Positions 51,568-60,464 are shown, counted from the stretch's first letter. The stretch is 64,000 nt of DNA from Porphyromonas cangingivalis (GCF_900638305.1 NZ_LR134506.1:1984001-2048000); one strand, 5' to 3'. Translations and numbers: made by a program. Notes: generated by a model not told the origin, from the sequence alone.

Positions 51568-51601
51568 AAAAAATCCTACAAATCATTGACTTGTAGGATT
51601 T
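51568..51601 (-). terminator. Element-supplied terminator for tRNA-Ser
   Basis: A perfect 11-bp stem (51571-51581 with 51591-51601) is followed on the minus strand by six T. It is oriented to end transcription from the tRNA-Ser gene and so replaces the original terminator moved to 14269-14302. Confidence 0.75.
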
Positions 51602-51637
51602 TGTCTGTTTATTGTCTGTTTTTGTCCAGACCTTCCA

Positions 51638-51650
51638 GCGGAGAGAGAGG
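51638..51650. repeat. Right attachment repeat, inside tRNA-Ser
   Basis: Identical to 14309-14321. It covers the end of the acceptor stem and the T-stem side of the tRNA gene, which the element therefore restores. Confidence 0.85.
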
Positions 51651-51723
51651 GATTCGAACCCCCGGAGGCTCTCACCTCAACGGTTTTCAAGACCGCCGCA
51701 ATCGACCACTCTGCCATCTCTCC
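51639..51723 (-). tRNA. tRNA-Ser (anticodon UGA)
   Basis: 85 nt on the minus strand. The acceptor stem GGAGAGA pairs with TCTCTCC, the discriminator is G, the anticodon loop is CTTGAAA with anticodon TGA, and a long variable arm is present as in serine tRNAs. CCA is not encoded. A -7 box lies at 51739-51746. Confidence 0.93.
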
Positions 51724-51738
51724 TGAGATTTTGCTCTG

Positions 51739-51746
51739 CAAAGTTA
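51739..51746 (-). promoter_or_regulatory. -7 promoter box of tRNA-Ser
   Basis: TAACTTTG on the minus strand, 16 nt before the tRNA 5' end. Confidence 0.65.
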
Positions 51747-51982
51747 GGATAAATAATGTTTCTGTGCAAGTGTTTTGGGAAGAATGTTGTTGAGGTTAAG
51801 TGTTAGATGTGTTTTAGGGTGTGGGTTGATGGTGGTAGACTATATTTGATGGTGGGGGCGTTTATGGATTTTGTTGGGGTTAATGAGTGACTTTAGCCAG
51901 CCTTAGAGGATTTTCGGTAGCTTTGGGAGCTGTTTTTGAGAGGTTAGAGAGCCTTTTGATGTGGGATATCAATGAAAACCCT

Positions 51983-51990
51983 TACATTTG
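51983..51990 (+). promoter_or_regulatory. -7 promoter box of coaA
   Basis: TACATTTG fits TAnnTTTG, 41 nt before the coaA start. The 260 nt between the tRNA promoter and this box show nothing else. Confidence 0.6.
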
Positions 51991-52030
51991 CAACACTTTA
52001 GATTAATCCAGAATTTTTGCAAGCCGGGAT

Positions 52031-53020
52031 ATGAGGTCGGACTTACATACAGACGAGACACAGGAGCTTCCACCGCTCTATGCTGCGACATTTTCGCCTT
52101 TTCAGAGCTTTACTCGTCAGGAGTGGAGCCGGCTTGACGACCATCCGGACTTCCCATTGCAGGAGATCAACCTTTCGAAGTTGCAAGGGCTCAATGAGCC
52201 TCTCACGTTTGAGGAGATACAAGATGTCTACCTCCCCTTGTGCAGGCTTTTGCAGATACACATCACGCATCGAAAGAGGCTTCATGCAGAGTACGATACG
52301 TTTTTTCACCGTCGGGGTGTCAAGATCCCCTATGTCATCGGCATTGCCGGTAGTGTGGCGGTAGGAAAGAGCACGACAGCGAGGGTTCTTCGCAAGCTCC
52401 TTTCGATGAATCCCGCGACACCTCATGTCGACCTCATCACTACCGACGGTTATCTCTATCCCAATGCCGAGCTCGAAGCTCGTGGTATCCTCAACCGTAA
52501 GGGCTTCCCTGAGAGTTACGATGCCGTCCGTCTCCTTAGCTTCCTTTCTGCTGTCAAGAGTGGCCGTCCCAATCTTGAGTCTCCCATCTACTCTCATCTC
52601 TACTACGATGTCATCCCCGATGAGGTGCAGATCGTCAATAATCCCGATATCCTTATTGTGGAAGGCATCAATGTCTTGCAAGTCCAGACCGTCCCCGGAA
52701 AGGCGAAGCGACAAGTCTTTGTGTCGGACTTCTTCGATTTCAGTATTTACGTAGATGCGGATATGTCGGACATACGAGAGTGGTACATCGAACGGTTTTT
52801 GAAGCTCCAGCGTACGGCCTTCCAAGATCCGGACTCCTTCTTCACACGATATGCCAATCTCTCCGAAGAAGAGGCACGTCGACTCGGTAACAGCATCTGG
52901 GAAGAGATCAACCTCGTAAATCTCGAACAAAATATCCAGCCGACACGATTCCGCTCGGATCTCATCCTGGAGAAGGGGCACAACCACGCCATCCGAGGGG
53001 TTCGTCTCCGCAAGGTCTGA
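52031..53020 (+). CDS. coaA: Pantothenate kinase, type I
   Basis: First committed step of CoA synthesis; cytoplasmic. 329 residues. Walker A is [13 protein letters not shown] around 107-119; [18 protein letters not shown] and the [14 protein letters not shown] block follow as in CoaA proteins. Confidence 0.94.
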   Translation: MRSDLHTDETQELPPLYAATFSPFQSFTRQEWSRLDDHPDFPLQEINLSKLQGLNEPLTFEEIQDVYLPLCRLLQIHITHRKRLHAEYDTFFHRRGVKIPYVIGIAGSVAVGKSTTARVLRKLLSMNPATPHVDLITTDGYLYPNAELEARGILNRKGFPESYDAVRLLSFLSAVKSGRPNLESPIYSHLYYDVIPDEVQIVNNPDILIVEGINVLQVQTVPGKAKRQVFVSDFFDFSIYVDADMSDIREWYIERFLKLQRTAFQDPDSFFTRYANLSEEEARRLGNSIWEEINLVNLEQNIQPTRFRSDLILEKGHNHAIRGVRLRKV

Positions 53021-53130
53021 TCTCTTTATACCCCCGACTTTCATAATCGGCTGAGGCTCATCATCTCTCACCCTCAAAAGGGGCTCCATACTTCTTACCA
53101 TAGATCAATGTACATCTTCCGGTGGTACAG

Positions 53131-53138
53131 TATCTTTG
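53131..53138 (+). promoter_or_regulatory. -7 box for the receiver-like gene
   Basis: TATCTTTG, 30 nt before the start; AAAGGAG lies close to the start codon. Confidence 0.55.
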
Positions 53139-53167
53139 CATCATAATAAAAAAGAAAGGAGAATATT

Positions 53168-53515
53168 ATGATGAAATTTGACATTCTACTCGTGGGAGAA
53201 ACTTTTAAGGCGCACATCGACCTTTTGGAGCGCATTGCAGAGAGCAGGTACACTGCTGTCTCCACTGCCGAAGAAGGTGTGGAGAAGATGCAGGGCATCC
53301 TTTTTGACATCGTTGTCATCGACCGTGATATGGACAGCTCCGATCGTGCACTCATCCGCAAAATGTTGGAGCTCCAACAACCCGAAGCACTCCTCTTGGA
53401 GACAGACACGATAGATCCCGACGGTCTTCATTCTCTACTTAGCGACCATATCAAGAGCCTCAAATCTCAGTTGAAAGCGATTTATGTCGTCAAGGACAAT
53501 GTCTTTCCGTTTTGA
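53168..53515 (+). CDS. Receiver-like domain protein
   Basis: 115 residues. The fold pattern resembles a response-regulator receiver: a beta strand ILLVGE, helix, AVSTAEEGVEKM, and DIVVIDRDMDS where the third strand would carry the phosphorylated Asp. The conserved Lys is not evident and no output domain is present. It may be a degenerate receiver; function unknown. A second in-frame ATG lies 3 nt later. Confidence 0.6.
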   Translation: MMKFDILLVGETFKAHIDLLERIAESRYTAVSTAEEGVEKMQGILFDIVVIDRDMDSSDRALIRKMLELQQPEALLLETDTIDPDGLHSLLSDHIKSLKSQLKAIYVVKDNVFPF

Positions 53516-53521
53516 GAACGG

Positions 53522-53565
53522 CCTCTTTCTATGACCCCGATGGTGTTGTGGAAAGAGGCTTTTTG
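53522..53565 (+). terminator. Terminator after the receiver-like gene
   Basis: GCCTCTTTC (53522-53530) pairs with GAAAGAGGC (53552-53560), then TTTTT. Confidence 0.75.
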
Positions 53566-53646
53566 GCATAGGCTGCCACGTATAAGTCGATTGTTCACGG
53601 CATCATTCCTCTCTCTTAAACTCAAACAACTAAAAAAAGATTTTAT

Positions 53647-54210
53647 ATGAACGAAGCATCTACAAAAAGACCCATTAAGATCGTTGCCTTTGCAGGCAGC
53701 ACTTCAAGCACTTCAATCAACCGACACCTTGTCGCATCTGTGTTGAAACAGATGCCCGGATACGAAGTTCGCATCCTCGATCTCAACGACTATGAGATGC
53801 CACTCTTCTCCGAAGACAGAGAAAAAGCCGGTTATCCACCACAAACAAAAGCATTTCTCGAAGCCATGGATGGTGCCGATGGCATAGTGTGTTCGTTGGC
53901 CGAACACAACGGCTCATACAGCGCAGCTTTCAAGAACCTCTTCGACTGGTCATCCCGTGTCCGTCGTGAGGTGTTTGGACAGAAGCCCATGCTCCTCATG
54001 AGTACTTCACCCGGCCGACTTGGTGGTGCCAATGTCCTTGCTGCCGGAAAGAGTACCTTCCCCCTCTGCGGCGCAGAAGTCGTTGCGACGTTTTCGCTTC
54101 CGAGCTTCGGACGCAATTTCGACATCGAAAGTCTCAGCATCACCGATGATGCTCTCAAGGCTCAATGCACCGAAGCTGTCGATACTTTCGTAGCACGTTT
54201 GGAAAAGTAA
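53647..54210 (+). CDS. NADPH-dependent FMN reductase-family protein
   Basis: 187 residues, flavodoxin-like fold. The FMN loop is seen as AGSTSSTSINRH near the N-terminus, with SLAEHNGSYSAAFKNLFDW and MSTSPGRLGG later, as in YhdA/AzoB-type reductases. Cytoplasmic; substrate unknown (quinone or flavin). Confidence 0.85.
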   Translation: MNEASTKRPIKIVAFAGSTSSTSINRHLVASVLKQMPGYEVRILDLNDYEMPLFSEDREKAGYPPQTKAFLEAMDGADGIVCSLAEHNGSYSAAFKNLFDWSSRVRREVFGQKPMLLMSTSPGRLGGANVLAAGKSTFPLCGAEVVATFSLPSFGRNFDIESLSITDDALKAQCTEAVDTFVARLEK

Positions 54211-54234
54211 TCAGACCCCGATACCTTCAATAAC

Positions 54235-54278
54235 AGGGTGCGTCAGGATGGATCTCATCTTGACGCACCCTATTTTTG
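54235..54278 (+). terminator. Terminator after the FMN reductase gene
   Basis: A long stem (54235-54250 with 54256-54271) with one mismatch, then ATTTTT. Confidence 0.8.
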
Positions 54279-54352
54279 TGTGTATGCGAAACCCATGATA
54301 CACTGCCCCCCAAAAAAGTCTTGTATGAAAGTCTGACCGATCATCACGATTC

Positions 54353-54401
54353 AGATAAAAAAGGACAGCCCACTCGAAATGGATTTTCCGAGTGGGCTGT
54401 C
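54353..54401 (-). terminator. Terminator of the pirin gene
   Basis: A perfect 13-bp stem (54364-54376 with 54389-54401), followed on the minus strand by CTTTTTT. Confidence 0.8.
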
Positions 54402-54431
54402 AGATTGGTAAAGGTGTGTGTTCAGGGGGTA

Positions 54432-55316
54432 TTATCGTTTGGTGTCAAGGTGTCCGAAACGACCGTTGTTGAAGTCCTCGAAAGCCTGTAGAAGTTCGAC
54501 TTTGGAGTTCATCACAAATGGGCCATAAGCCGCTATCGGTTCGCGGAGGGGTTCGCCACTCATCACGAGCACCACTGTGTCGGGGCGAGTAGCCTCGATG
54601 GTGAAGTCCTCTCCATTGCGGGCAAACTTGACAAAGGTGTCTGTGTCAATGTCTCTGTCTCCTATGCGGATGGCTCCACGGACGACAAGAAGAGCCGTGT
54701 TGTGCGAAGCCGGGAAAGAGAAGTCCGCTCGACCACTTTCGTTGAGCTTGGCATTCATGAGATATATCGGTGAGTGGGTGGTTGCAGGCCCTGCTGTACC
54801 TTGATACTCGCCCGCAATGACTTCGATCATCCCGGCACCATCGGGAAGAGTGTGCTTACCCATGGATGCGTTGGTGATGGACTGGTACTTGGGGGGAGAC
54901 ATTTTGTCCTTGGCTGGGAGGTTCGTCCAGAGCTGTACCATCTGAAACGGTCCGCCCTTCTTGGCCCACTCTGTCCCGTGAAACTCTCGGTGCAAGATAC
55001 CCTTTGCCGCCGTCATCCACTGTACATCTCCACGACCGATGACACCGCCATGACCTGCACTGTCGGCATGCTCGACTTCGCCCTCATAGGCGATGGTCAC
55101 CGTCTCGAATCCTCTGTGCGGATGGACATCCACTCCTCCGGGGACATCTGTCGGAGCCACATCACGAAGGGCATTGTAGTCGAGGAGGATGAAGGGATCC
55201 ATCTCCTGCATCGAGAGTCCTTTGATGGAAGGGATGAAGTTGTGGACAAAGAAGCCGTCACCTACCCAGTGTGAAGATTGGGGGGCTGTCACAAGTGCAA
55301 TATCTTTTGTTCTCAT
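54432..55316 (-). CDS. Pirin-family protein
   Basis: 294 residues, double cupin. The metal-binding pattern is seen as HPHRGFETVTIAYEGEVEH and HREFHGTEW in the N-terminal cupin. The enzyme role (quercetinase-like or regulatory) is not certain in bacteria. It has its own promoter and terminator. Confidence 0.9.
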   Translation of the reverse strand: MRTKDIALVTAPQSSHWVGDGFFVHNFIPSIKGLSMQEMDPFILLDYNALRDVAPTDVPGGVDVHPHRGFETVTIAYEGEVEHADSAGHGGVIGRGDVQWMTAAKGILHREFHGTEWAKKGGPFQMVQLWTNLPAKDKMSPPKYQSITNASMGKHTLPDGAGMIEVIAGEYQGTAGPATTHSPIYLMNAKLNESGRADFSFPASHNTALLVVRGAIRIGDRDIDTDTFVKFARNGEDFTIEATRPDTVVLVMSGEPLREPIAAYGPFVMNSKVELLQAFEDFNNGRFGHLDTKR

Positions 55317-55363
55317 AATGTTGGTCCTTTCTTTGCTGTTGTTATCAACTTTGTTTTACACTG

Positions 55364-55371
55364 CAAAGTTA
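55364..55371 (-). promoter_or_regulatory. -7 box of the pirin gene
   Basis: TAACTTTG on the minus strand, 47 nt before the start. Confidence 0.6.
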
Positions 55372-55426
55372 GTGACCTTCGCCCCCTCCGGCATTGATCT
55401 ATGTTAAGAAGCGATAGGAGGATGTC

Positions 55427-56011
55427 TCATCCCCCTTTTGCGATTGCTCTGCGGACACGGCTCAGACTCTCCGGCGTGATCCCCAGATATGAGGCTATCA
55501 TCGTCTGAGGCACTCTCAGGGGGATCTCGGGGAAGTCCTTGATGAACTGCAAGTAACGCTCCTCCGCTGAAGCACTCTGGAGGAGCGTGATCCGTCTATG
55601 GAGCATCTGTATATGCTCGTACAGCAGTTGTCTGTCGAGCTCCGCAAAAGCCGGATCCTCACGGACGAGCTTTTGGAGTTGATTCTCATTGATCAACAGC
55701 AGTCGGGTGGGCTCTATGGCTTGGATGAAGTGGTTCGATGGTAGGTTGAAGAACACACTGTCCACATTCATCAAAAACCATCCCTCGACGGCAAAAAACA
55801 ACAAGTGTTCCTTCCCCTTGGGGTCTATCGAATACTCTCTTATCGCCCCTCTTTCGATAAAAAAGCGGTGGACACAAGTCTCCCCTGCACTCAGTATGAA
55901 GTCTCCACGATCGTACTCCTTGACCATACTGTGCTCAAAGAGCATGACCCTCTGCTCGTCAGTCAGTGGGACATTCGATCGGAGAAAGTCATCGAAGAAA
56001 TATTCTCTCAT
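55427..56011 (-). CDS. Crp/Fnr-family regulator
   Basis: 194 residues from ATG 56011. A cyclic-nucleotide-binding-like beta roll (about 25-120, with RGDFILSAGETC and GWFLMNVDSVF) is followed by an HTH with VPQTMIASYLGITPESLSRVR. No Fnr-type cysteine cluster is seen. The start is set by the -7 box at 56049-56056, which lies downstream of earlier start codons. It stands beside cydBA, but on the far side of their terminator. Confidence 0.82.
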   Translation of the reverse strand: MREYFFDDFLRSNVPLTDEQRVMLFEHSMVKEYDRGDFILSAGETCVHRFFIERGAIREYSIDPKGKEHLLFFAVEGWFLMNVDSVFFNLPSNHFIQAIEPTRLLLINENQLQKLVREDPAFAELDRQLLYEHIQMLHRRITLLQSASAEERYLQFIKDFPEIPLRVPQTMIASYLGITPESLSRVRRAIAKGG

Positions 56012-56048
56012 ACTGCATTCGTTCTTAAAAGACTGTTCATCATACGTC

Positions 56049-56056
56049 CAAAGATA
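56049..56056 (-). promoter_or_regulatory. -7 box of the Crp/Fnr gene
   Basis: TATCTTTG on the minus strand; sets the start at 56011. Confidence 0.6.
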
Positions 56057-56084
56057 TACATATTTTATCGAGAATGTAAATGAG

Positions 56085-56130
56085 AAGAGGGTACTGTGCC
56101 AAAAAACAGAATTTGGCACAGTACCCTCTT
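56085..56130 (-). terminator. Terminator of the cyd operon
   Basis: A perfect 19-bp stem (56085-56103 with 56112-56130) around an 8-nt loop between cydB and the regulator. No strong T-run follows, but the stem is very stable. Confidence 0.7.
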
Positions 56131-56174
56131 AAATTATGGATGGATCGTTATCCTTCAAAGGCAAACGACCTTGA

Positions 56175-57335
56175 TCAGTAGTTTACACCCTTATCGATGC
56201 TCTTCTTGTCGATCTTGTGGAAGTCGAGCTGTCTCCATGCGTAGAAGATGTATGCAAGTACGAATGGAATGAGGATCGATACATAACTCATCGTTTTGAG
56301 AGTGAATGGTGAAGACGAGCTGTTTTCGATCGTCAATGAACTCTGTGGATCGGCGATGGATGGGTAGTAGCAAGTGTTGTTCCATCCTGCAAGGAGGAGG
56401 AGGGTGAGCACTGTGAGGACGACACCCACGCCATGGAACCATATCCCCTTGTTGTAGTCCTTGACGAAGATGCTCTTACCCATACCGTAGAGGACGAGGA
56501 CGACACCCACCAGAAGTGTTGCGATGAGGTAAGGCATGGCCATGAGGTTGTTGAAGAACTTGAACTTCTCCTGCGATACCACCTTCGTCACAGGATCGTA
56601 GGCATAGCCCGATGTCGTGAGGAGGAAGCCGAGGAAGAGCAAGAAGAACACGAGGAACAAGATCGCATTAGGGAGGAGTTGTTTACGTGCCTTTGCCTGG
56701 AGACCCTGCTCCACGATGTTGTTGATGAAATAGAGGAGACCGCTCACCCTTGCCAAGAAGAATACCGCAAGGCCGAGGACGACGTTCCAAGGATTGAGGA
56801 CGGCTTCGAGGCCGTGGAGCTGTATCCCGTGGAAGGGTACCCATGAGCTCATCGTCGTATTGCCCTCAAATGCAATCATCGCATCCCTGTTGAGGACAAA
56901 GTTACCTCCGGTGAAGAGGGTAGCCACTGCCGTGCCGAGGAGGATGGGGCCGAGGACACCATTGATGAAGAGGAAGATCTGATAGGTCTTTGAGCCCCAG
57001 ACGTTACCTTTCTTGTTTTGGTACTCGTATGAGATCGCCTGAATGACGAAGCAGAATAGGATCAGCATCCATACCCAATACGCACCGCTGAAGCTGACGG
57101 CATAGAAATATGGGAAAGATGCGAAAAATGCACCCCCAAAGGTCACGAGGGTAGTGAAGGTGTACTCCCACTTACGCCCCACCGAATTGACCATCATGCG
57201 GCGGTCTGCCGCGTCGAGACCCAGTGTGAAGATGAACGACTGTCCACCCTGCACGAAGAGAAGGAATACCAGCAAGGCACCAAGCAGAGATACGAGGAAC
57301 CACCAGTAATGTTGTAGTGCTAAATATGTTTCCAT
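56175..57335 (-). CDS. cydB: Cytochrome bd oxidase subunit II
   Basis: 386 residues with eight or nine membrane segments, the normal length. It begins TYLALQHYWWFLVSLLGALL and has the QGGQSFIF element of the subunit family. With CydA it forms the quinol oxidase that uses oxygen at low tension. It follows cydA by 45 nt. Confidence 0.92.
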   Translation of the reverse strand: METYLALQHYWWFLVSLLGALLVFLLFVQGGQSFIFTLGLDAADRRMMVNSVGRKWEYTFTTLVTFGGAFFASFPYFYAVSFSGAYWVWMLILFCFVIQAISYEYQNKKGNVWGSKTYQIFLFINGVLGPILLGTAVATLFTGGNFVLNRDAMIAFEGNTTMSSWVPFHGIQLHGLEAVLNPWNVVLGLAVFFLARVSGLLYFINNIVEQGLQAKARKQLLPNAILFLVFFLLFLGFLLTTSGYAYDPVTKVVSQEKFKFFNNLMAMPYLIATLLVGVVLVLYGMGKSIFVKDYNKGIWFHGVGVVLTVLTLLLLAGWNNTCYYPSIADPQSSLTIENSSSSPFTLKTMSYVSILIPFVLAYIFYAWRQLDFHKIDKKSIDKGVNY

Positions 57336-57380
57336 AACTTATGTTGTCTTTCGTTTCTATAGTTTGAGTGATTCCGTTGC

Positions 57381-58967
57381 TCAGTGACCTGCATTTTCGA
57401 TGGCTTTACCATCCTTGTCGATGTTCGGGCCATGCTTGATGGCCTTCACCATGATGCTGATCTCTGCGATGAGGAGAGCAGTGAAGAGCACAAGGAAGAG
57501 TATGAACGTCACCATGACCGAGTTTGAGGAGAGGTTCGAGATCGCCGCATTGACGGGGAGGATATCCTGGATCGTCCAAGGCTGACGTCCTACCTCTGCC
57601 ACCACCCATCCTGCCTGCGATGCGACATAAGCGAATGGGATACAAGCGATGGCTACGTAGTGGAACCAGCGATCCTTCACGATCCTATCGCTACCCTTAC
57701 GTGTGCGCCAGATCGCCCACATAAAGACGAGCAAGAAGAGCATCCCGAGACCTACCATGAGGCGGAAGCTATAGTAAAGGATCGTCACATTGGGGATGAG
57801 GTCGACCTTGTCTTTGATGTAGCCGTAACCGAAGTAAGGGAAGTTCTCTTCGAGCGTCTTGAGTTCGACAGCAGCCTTTGCTTCGTCACCGGCCTTCTTT
57901 GCTCTGCGGTATTCACCGAGGGCAGTGATGGCAGTCTTTCCTCTTGAGATCTTTTCGTCCGCAGAGAGAGCTATCTCCCCGTTGGGCATGGTGTATCCAC
58001 CATCGATGATATCCTTGATGCCGGGGACATACGCATTGAAGTCATTGAAGGCAAGGAACGACAGCGTCTTGGGGGCATCGATCGTGAAGATGTATGGAGA
58101 CTTGTCGTCTTCATAGTGCTCCTTTGCCGGATTGACTACACCGATTGTGCTGAGTCCCACGCCATTGTGTCCGACATAGAGGTTTTCCATCGCTGCGAGC
58201 TTCATAGGCTGGTGATGAGCCACTTGGCTTGCGCTGGTATGGCCGGTAAGGATCGTGATGATGATCGACACGAGGCCGAGCATTGCCGCGATCTTCATAC
58301 TTTCGACCGCAAATCTCTGCTGACGCTTCTTGAGGAGGTACCATGCACTGACACCGACGACGAAGCATGAGCCAAGCACCCACGAAGAGATCACGGTGTG
58401 GAAAAACTTGACCACTGCCACCGGCGAAAGTGCCACTGCCCAGAAGTCGCTCATCTCATTACGGAGCGTGTCGGGGTTGAAGTCCATGCCGGCAGGGTAC
58501 TGCATCCATGCGTTGGCGACGAGGATCCACCATGCCGAGAGCGTCGCTCCGATGATGGTGAGCCATGTCGATGCGAGGTGAAACCTCTTGGAGACTCTGT
58601 CCCACCCGAAGAACATCACCGCAATGAATGTCGCTTCCATAAAGAACGCAAGGATACCTTCGATGGCGAGTGGTGCACCGAAGATGTCGCCCACGAACAT
58701 GGAGTAGTTCGACCAGTTGGTACCGAACTGAAACTCCAAGATAAGTCCGGTAGCCACCCCGATGGCGAAGTTGATACCGAAGATCTTTTGCCAAAACATC
58801 GCTGTGGCCTTCCAGAAAGGATCATCCGTGCGATAATACTTTGTCTCGGCCAATGACATGATGATACCCAAACCCAGGGTGAGTGGTACGAACAGCCAGT
58901 GGTACATCGCTGTAAGAGCAAACTGGGCTCTCGACCAATCAATGAGAGTGTTGTCAATTAGAAACAT
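57381..58967 (-). CDS. cydA: Cytochrome bd oxidase subunit I
   Basis: 528 residues. The haem ligand histidine is in TAMYHWLFVPLTLGLG near residue 22; the GRQPWTIQDILP block near the C-terminus is conserved. The quinone-binding Q-loop is of the long-to-medium type with an extra charged segment (around 300-370). It is followed by cydB and preceded by a DUF4492 gene. Confidence 0.94.
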   Translation of the reverse strand: MFLIDNTLIDWSRAQFALTAMYHWLFVPLTLGLGIIMSLAETKYYRTDDPFWKATAMFWQKIFGINFAIGVATGLILEFQFGTNWSNYSMFVGDIFGAPLAIEGILAFFMEATFIAVMFFGWDRVSKRFHLASTWLTIIGATLSAWWILVANAWMQYPAGMDFNPDTLRNEMSDFWAVALSPVAVVKFFHTVISSWVLGSCFVVGVSAWYLLKKRQQRFAVESMKIAAMLGLVSIIITILTGHTSASQVAHHQPMKLAAMENLYVGHNGVGLSTIGVVNPAKEHYEDDKSPYIFTIDAPKTLSFLAFNDFNAYVPGIKDIIDGGYTMPNGEIALSADEKISRGKTAITALGEYRRAKKAGDEAKAAVELKTLEENFPYFGYGYIKDKVDLIPNVTILYYSFRLMVGLGMLFLLVFMWAIWRTRKGSDRIVKDRWFHYVAIACIPFAYVASQAGWVVAEVGRQPWTIQDILPVNAAISNLSSNSVMVTFILFLVLFTALLIAEISIMVKAIKHGPNIDKDGKAIENAGH

Positions 58968-59053
58968 AATGTTTGGATTTTGTTTAGATAAAGAATATTC
59001 TTAGTGTTTTGTCTTTTTATTATCTGTGAAGTCTTGTCGTCCCTGTCGATCGC

Positions 59054-59326
59054 TCACTCCAGAGCTCTACGCTCATACTCCGACGATACATACTCGGTGC
59101 GCTCATCGACTGTATCCCCTTGTTTCTTCAGGAAGTTGGGGAACAAAAAAGCCTTGAGTATTGCGAACATGATAAACAGCTTGATGCCAATGATGGCCCA
59201 CATCGTACGCCCCCAGGTCATACGCTTGAACCCATTGATATAGAAGCGATAGACCCTGCTGAAGACATTCCCCTTTGGGGCGTCCGAAGTAGCTTCTACG
59301 CCGTTGTTTATATTTTTCTCTTCCAT
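59054..59326 (-). CDS. DUF4492-family membrane protein
   Basis: 90 residues from ATG 59326. It has one membrane segment (about 41-62) preceded by the FSRVYRFYINGFKRMTWGR block, the DUF4492 pattern. Genes of this family stand directly before cydA in Bacteroidetes, so it probably helps assembly or activity of the bd oxidase. Confidence 0.82.
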   Translation of the reverse strand: MEEKNINNGVEATSDAPKGNVFSRVYRFYINGFKRMTWGRTMWAIIGIKLFIMFAILKAFLFPNFLKKQGDTVDERTEYVSSEYERRALE

Positions 59327-59611
59327 ATAATGACTATTGATGCTTAAATTTGAGAGAGCGAATTTATAAACGTTATACTTCAAGTCCAAGTAAAATACAC
59401 ATTATTTCTGTGATTTTGCACAAAAAAACTATTATTTATTGATTATCCCCTAAAATTTCCTTTGGAATTAACTCTTTCGGAGCTCGTGATGAGCGATTTA
59501 GACTTTCTCGACCGAGGGGAAGAGGGGATGCCGTGGGACAAAAAAAGAGACTGCCCGTGCTTCCTCTCCTTTGGATGCCTTTTTCAGCCTCATCTCTCTG
59601 ACTGTCAGACG

Positions 59612-59655
59612 GCAGAATGCATTCTGTCGAGGTGCGGAATACATTCTGTCACGGG
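59612..59655 (+). repeat. Two tandem 22-bp units
   Basis: GCAGAATGCATTCTGTCGAG (plus GT) and GCGGAATACATTCTGTCACG (plus GG) follow each other without a gap; the first contains the palindrome CAGAATGCATTCTG. Confidence 0.65.
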
Positions 59656-59718
59656 ACAGAGATGTGCCAAAGGTACAGACCGCCTCGGCAGGGCACACCA
59701 CTCCCCCTCGAATGTGAC

Positions 59719-59767
59719 AAAACGAGCTGTGTCGAGATGATGGCTTCGACACAGCTCGTTTTGTCTT
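59719..59767 (-). terminator. Terminator of the tpx gene
   Basis: A perfect 17-bp stem (59719-59735 with 59746-59762), T-rich on the minus strand side. Confidence 0.75.
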
Positions 59768-59784
59768 TCATGACTCAGGAGACC

Positions 59785-60399
59785 TTACGAAAGTACCTTC
59801 ACGACAGCTTCGTAGTCAGGCTCCTGTGAGATGTCCGACACAAGCTCGTGGTGAATGACCTTGCCCTCTTCATCGATGACGACGACGGCACGAGCGAAGA
59901 GACCGGCAAAAGGTCCTTCGGCGATGCGCACACCGTAAGCAAGGTCGAAGTCCATGTTGCGGAACATCGATACGGTCATCACTTTATCTATCCCTTCGGC
60001 TCCACAGAAGCGACCTTGTGCAAAAGGCAAATCCTTGGACACACAGAGGACGACAGTATTTTCGAGCTGAGCGGCACGCTCATTGAATGTACGCACACTC
60101 TGAGCACAGACACCGGTGTCGATGCTGGGGAAGATGTTGAGGACGACACGAGTGCCCTTGAGGCTGTTTAGAGTGAGGTCGGACATATCCACTCGGACAG
60201 CAGTGAAGTCCGGTGCCACCTCGCCGACCATAGGTTGATGACCGAGGATGGGTAGTGCATTGCCCCTCATGGAGACCATCGTGGTGTCGGGAGCGGATAA
60301 GGTTTCTTGGTTGGCAAGGGTAGATTGCCGGTTGGGCTGAGTACACGCCACGAAGAGGCCGACGGCAGCGACGAAGGCCAGTTTGATTTTGATGTTCAT
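59785..60399 (-). CDS. tpx: Thiol peroxidase (Tpx) with lipoprotein signal
   Basis: 204 residues. The peroxidatic cysteine lies in FPSIDTGVCAQS and the resolving cysteine in RFCGAEG, as in atypical 2-Cys Tpx. The first 19 residues form a lipobox (GLFVAC), so about 30 residues are added relative to the usual 167. The protein would be exported and lipid-anchored, which is not the classical cytoplasmic form. Confidence 0.88.
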   Translation of the reverse strand: MNIKIKLAFVAAVGLFVACTQPNRQSTLANQETLSAPDTTMVSMRGNALPILGHQPMVGEVAPDFTAVRVDMSDLTLNSLKGTRVVLNIFPSIDTGVCAQSVRTFNERAAQLENTVVLCVSKDLPFAQGRFCGAEGIDKVMTVSMFRNMDFDLAYGVRIAEGPFAGLFARAVVVIDEEGKVIHHELVSDISQEPDYEAVVKVLS

Positions 60400-60456
60400 G
60401 TCTATGATGTTTTTGTGAATGTCGGAGAGATTTCCGACAGTTTGTTAAATGTACCG

Positions 60457-60464
60457 CAAAGTTA
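60457..60464 (-). promoter_or_regulatory. -7 box of tpx
   Basis: TAACTTTG on the minus strand, 57 nt before the start codon. Confidence 0.55.

Larger units (their letters stand above)
51365..51637. other. Right end of the element: integrase binding sites
   Basis: About 270 nt with no gene. It holds repeated TTTGTCC/GGACAAA motifs (near 51431, 51456, 51476, 51552 and 51620), the inverted pair 51463-51474/51494-51505, the 25-nt direct partner of the left repeat (51491-51515) and a terminator (below). This pattern fits a recombination site with several arm-type sites. Confidence 0.65.
14309..51650. mobile_element. Integrative conjugative element (CTnDOT-like) in tRNA-Ser
   Basis: About 37.3 kb. 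It is bounded by 13-bp direct repeats, with a tyrosine recombinase gene at the tRNA end. It carries rteC, HTH/excisionase-like genes, a primase-helicase, topoisomerase III, mobA/mobB/mobC, a traA-to-traQ operon, ardA and cargo genes, so all parts needed for excision and conjugation seem present and intact. Cargo comprises a nine-gene arsenic operon, a DHFR-like enzyme, a DUF2971 protein, a 304-residue unknown, a CDF transporter and an ORF6N protein. The tra gene order follows the Bacteroides CTnDOT family; tetQ, rteA, rteB and the traP primase position are absent. Related 25-nt repeats lie near both ends (14381-14405 and 51491-51515). Confidence 0.93.
59327..59784. other. Intergenic region with a 22-bp tandem repeat
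   Basis: About 460 nt without a gene. It contains two 22-bp units at 59612-59633 and 59634-59655, each with AATNCATTCTGTC at the centre, and the tpx terminator at 59719-59767. Confidence 0.6.

Noticed and set aside
52043-53101. 352-codon frame opposite coaA
   Set aside because: Antisense to a conserved kinase; no domain seen and composition follows from the coaA codons.
59612-59655. 22-bp repeats taken as CRISPR
   Set aside because: Direct tandem units without spacers; no cas genes in the window.
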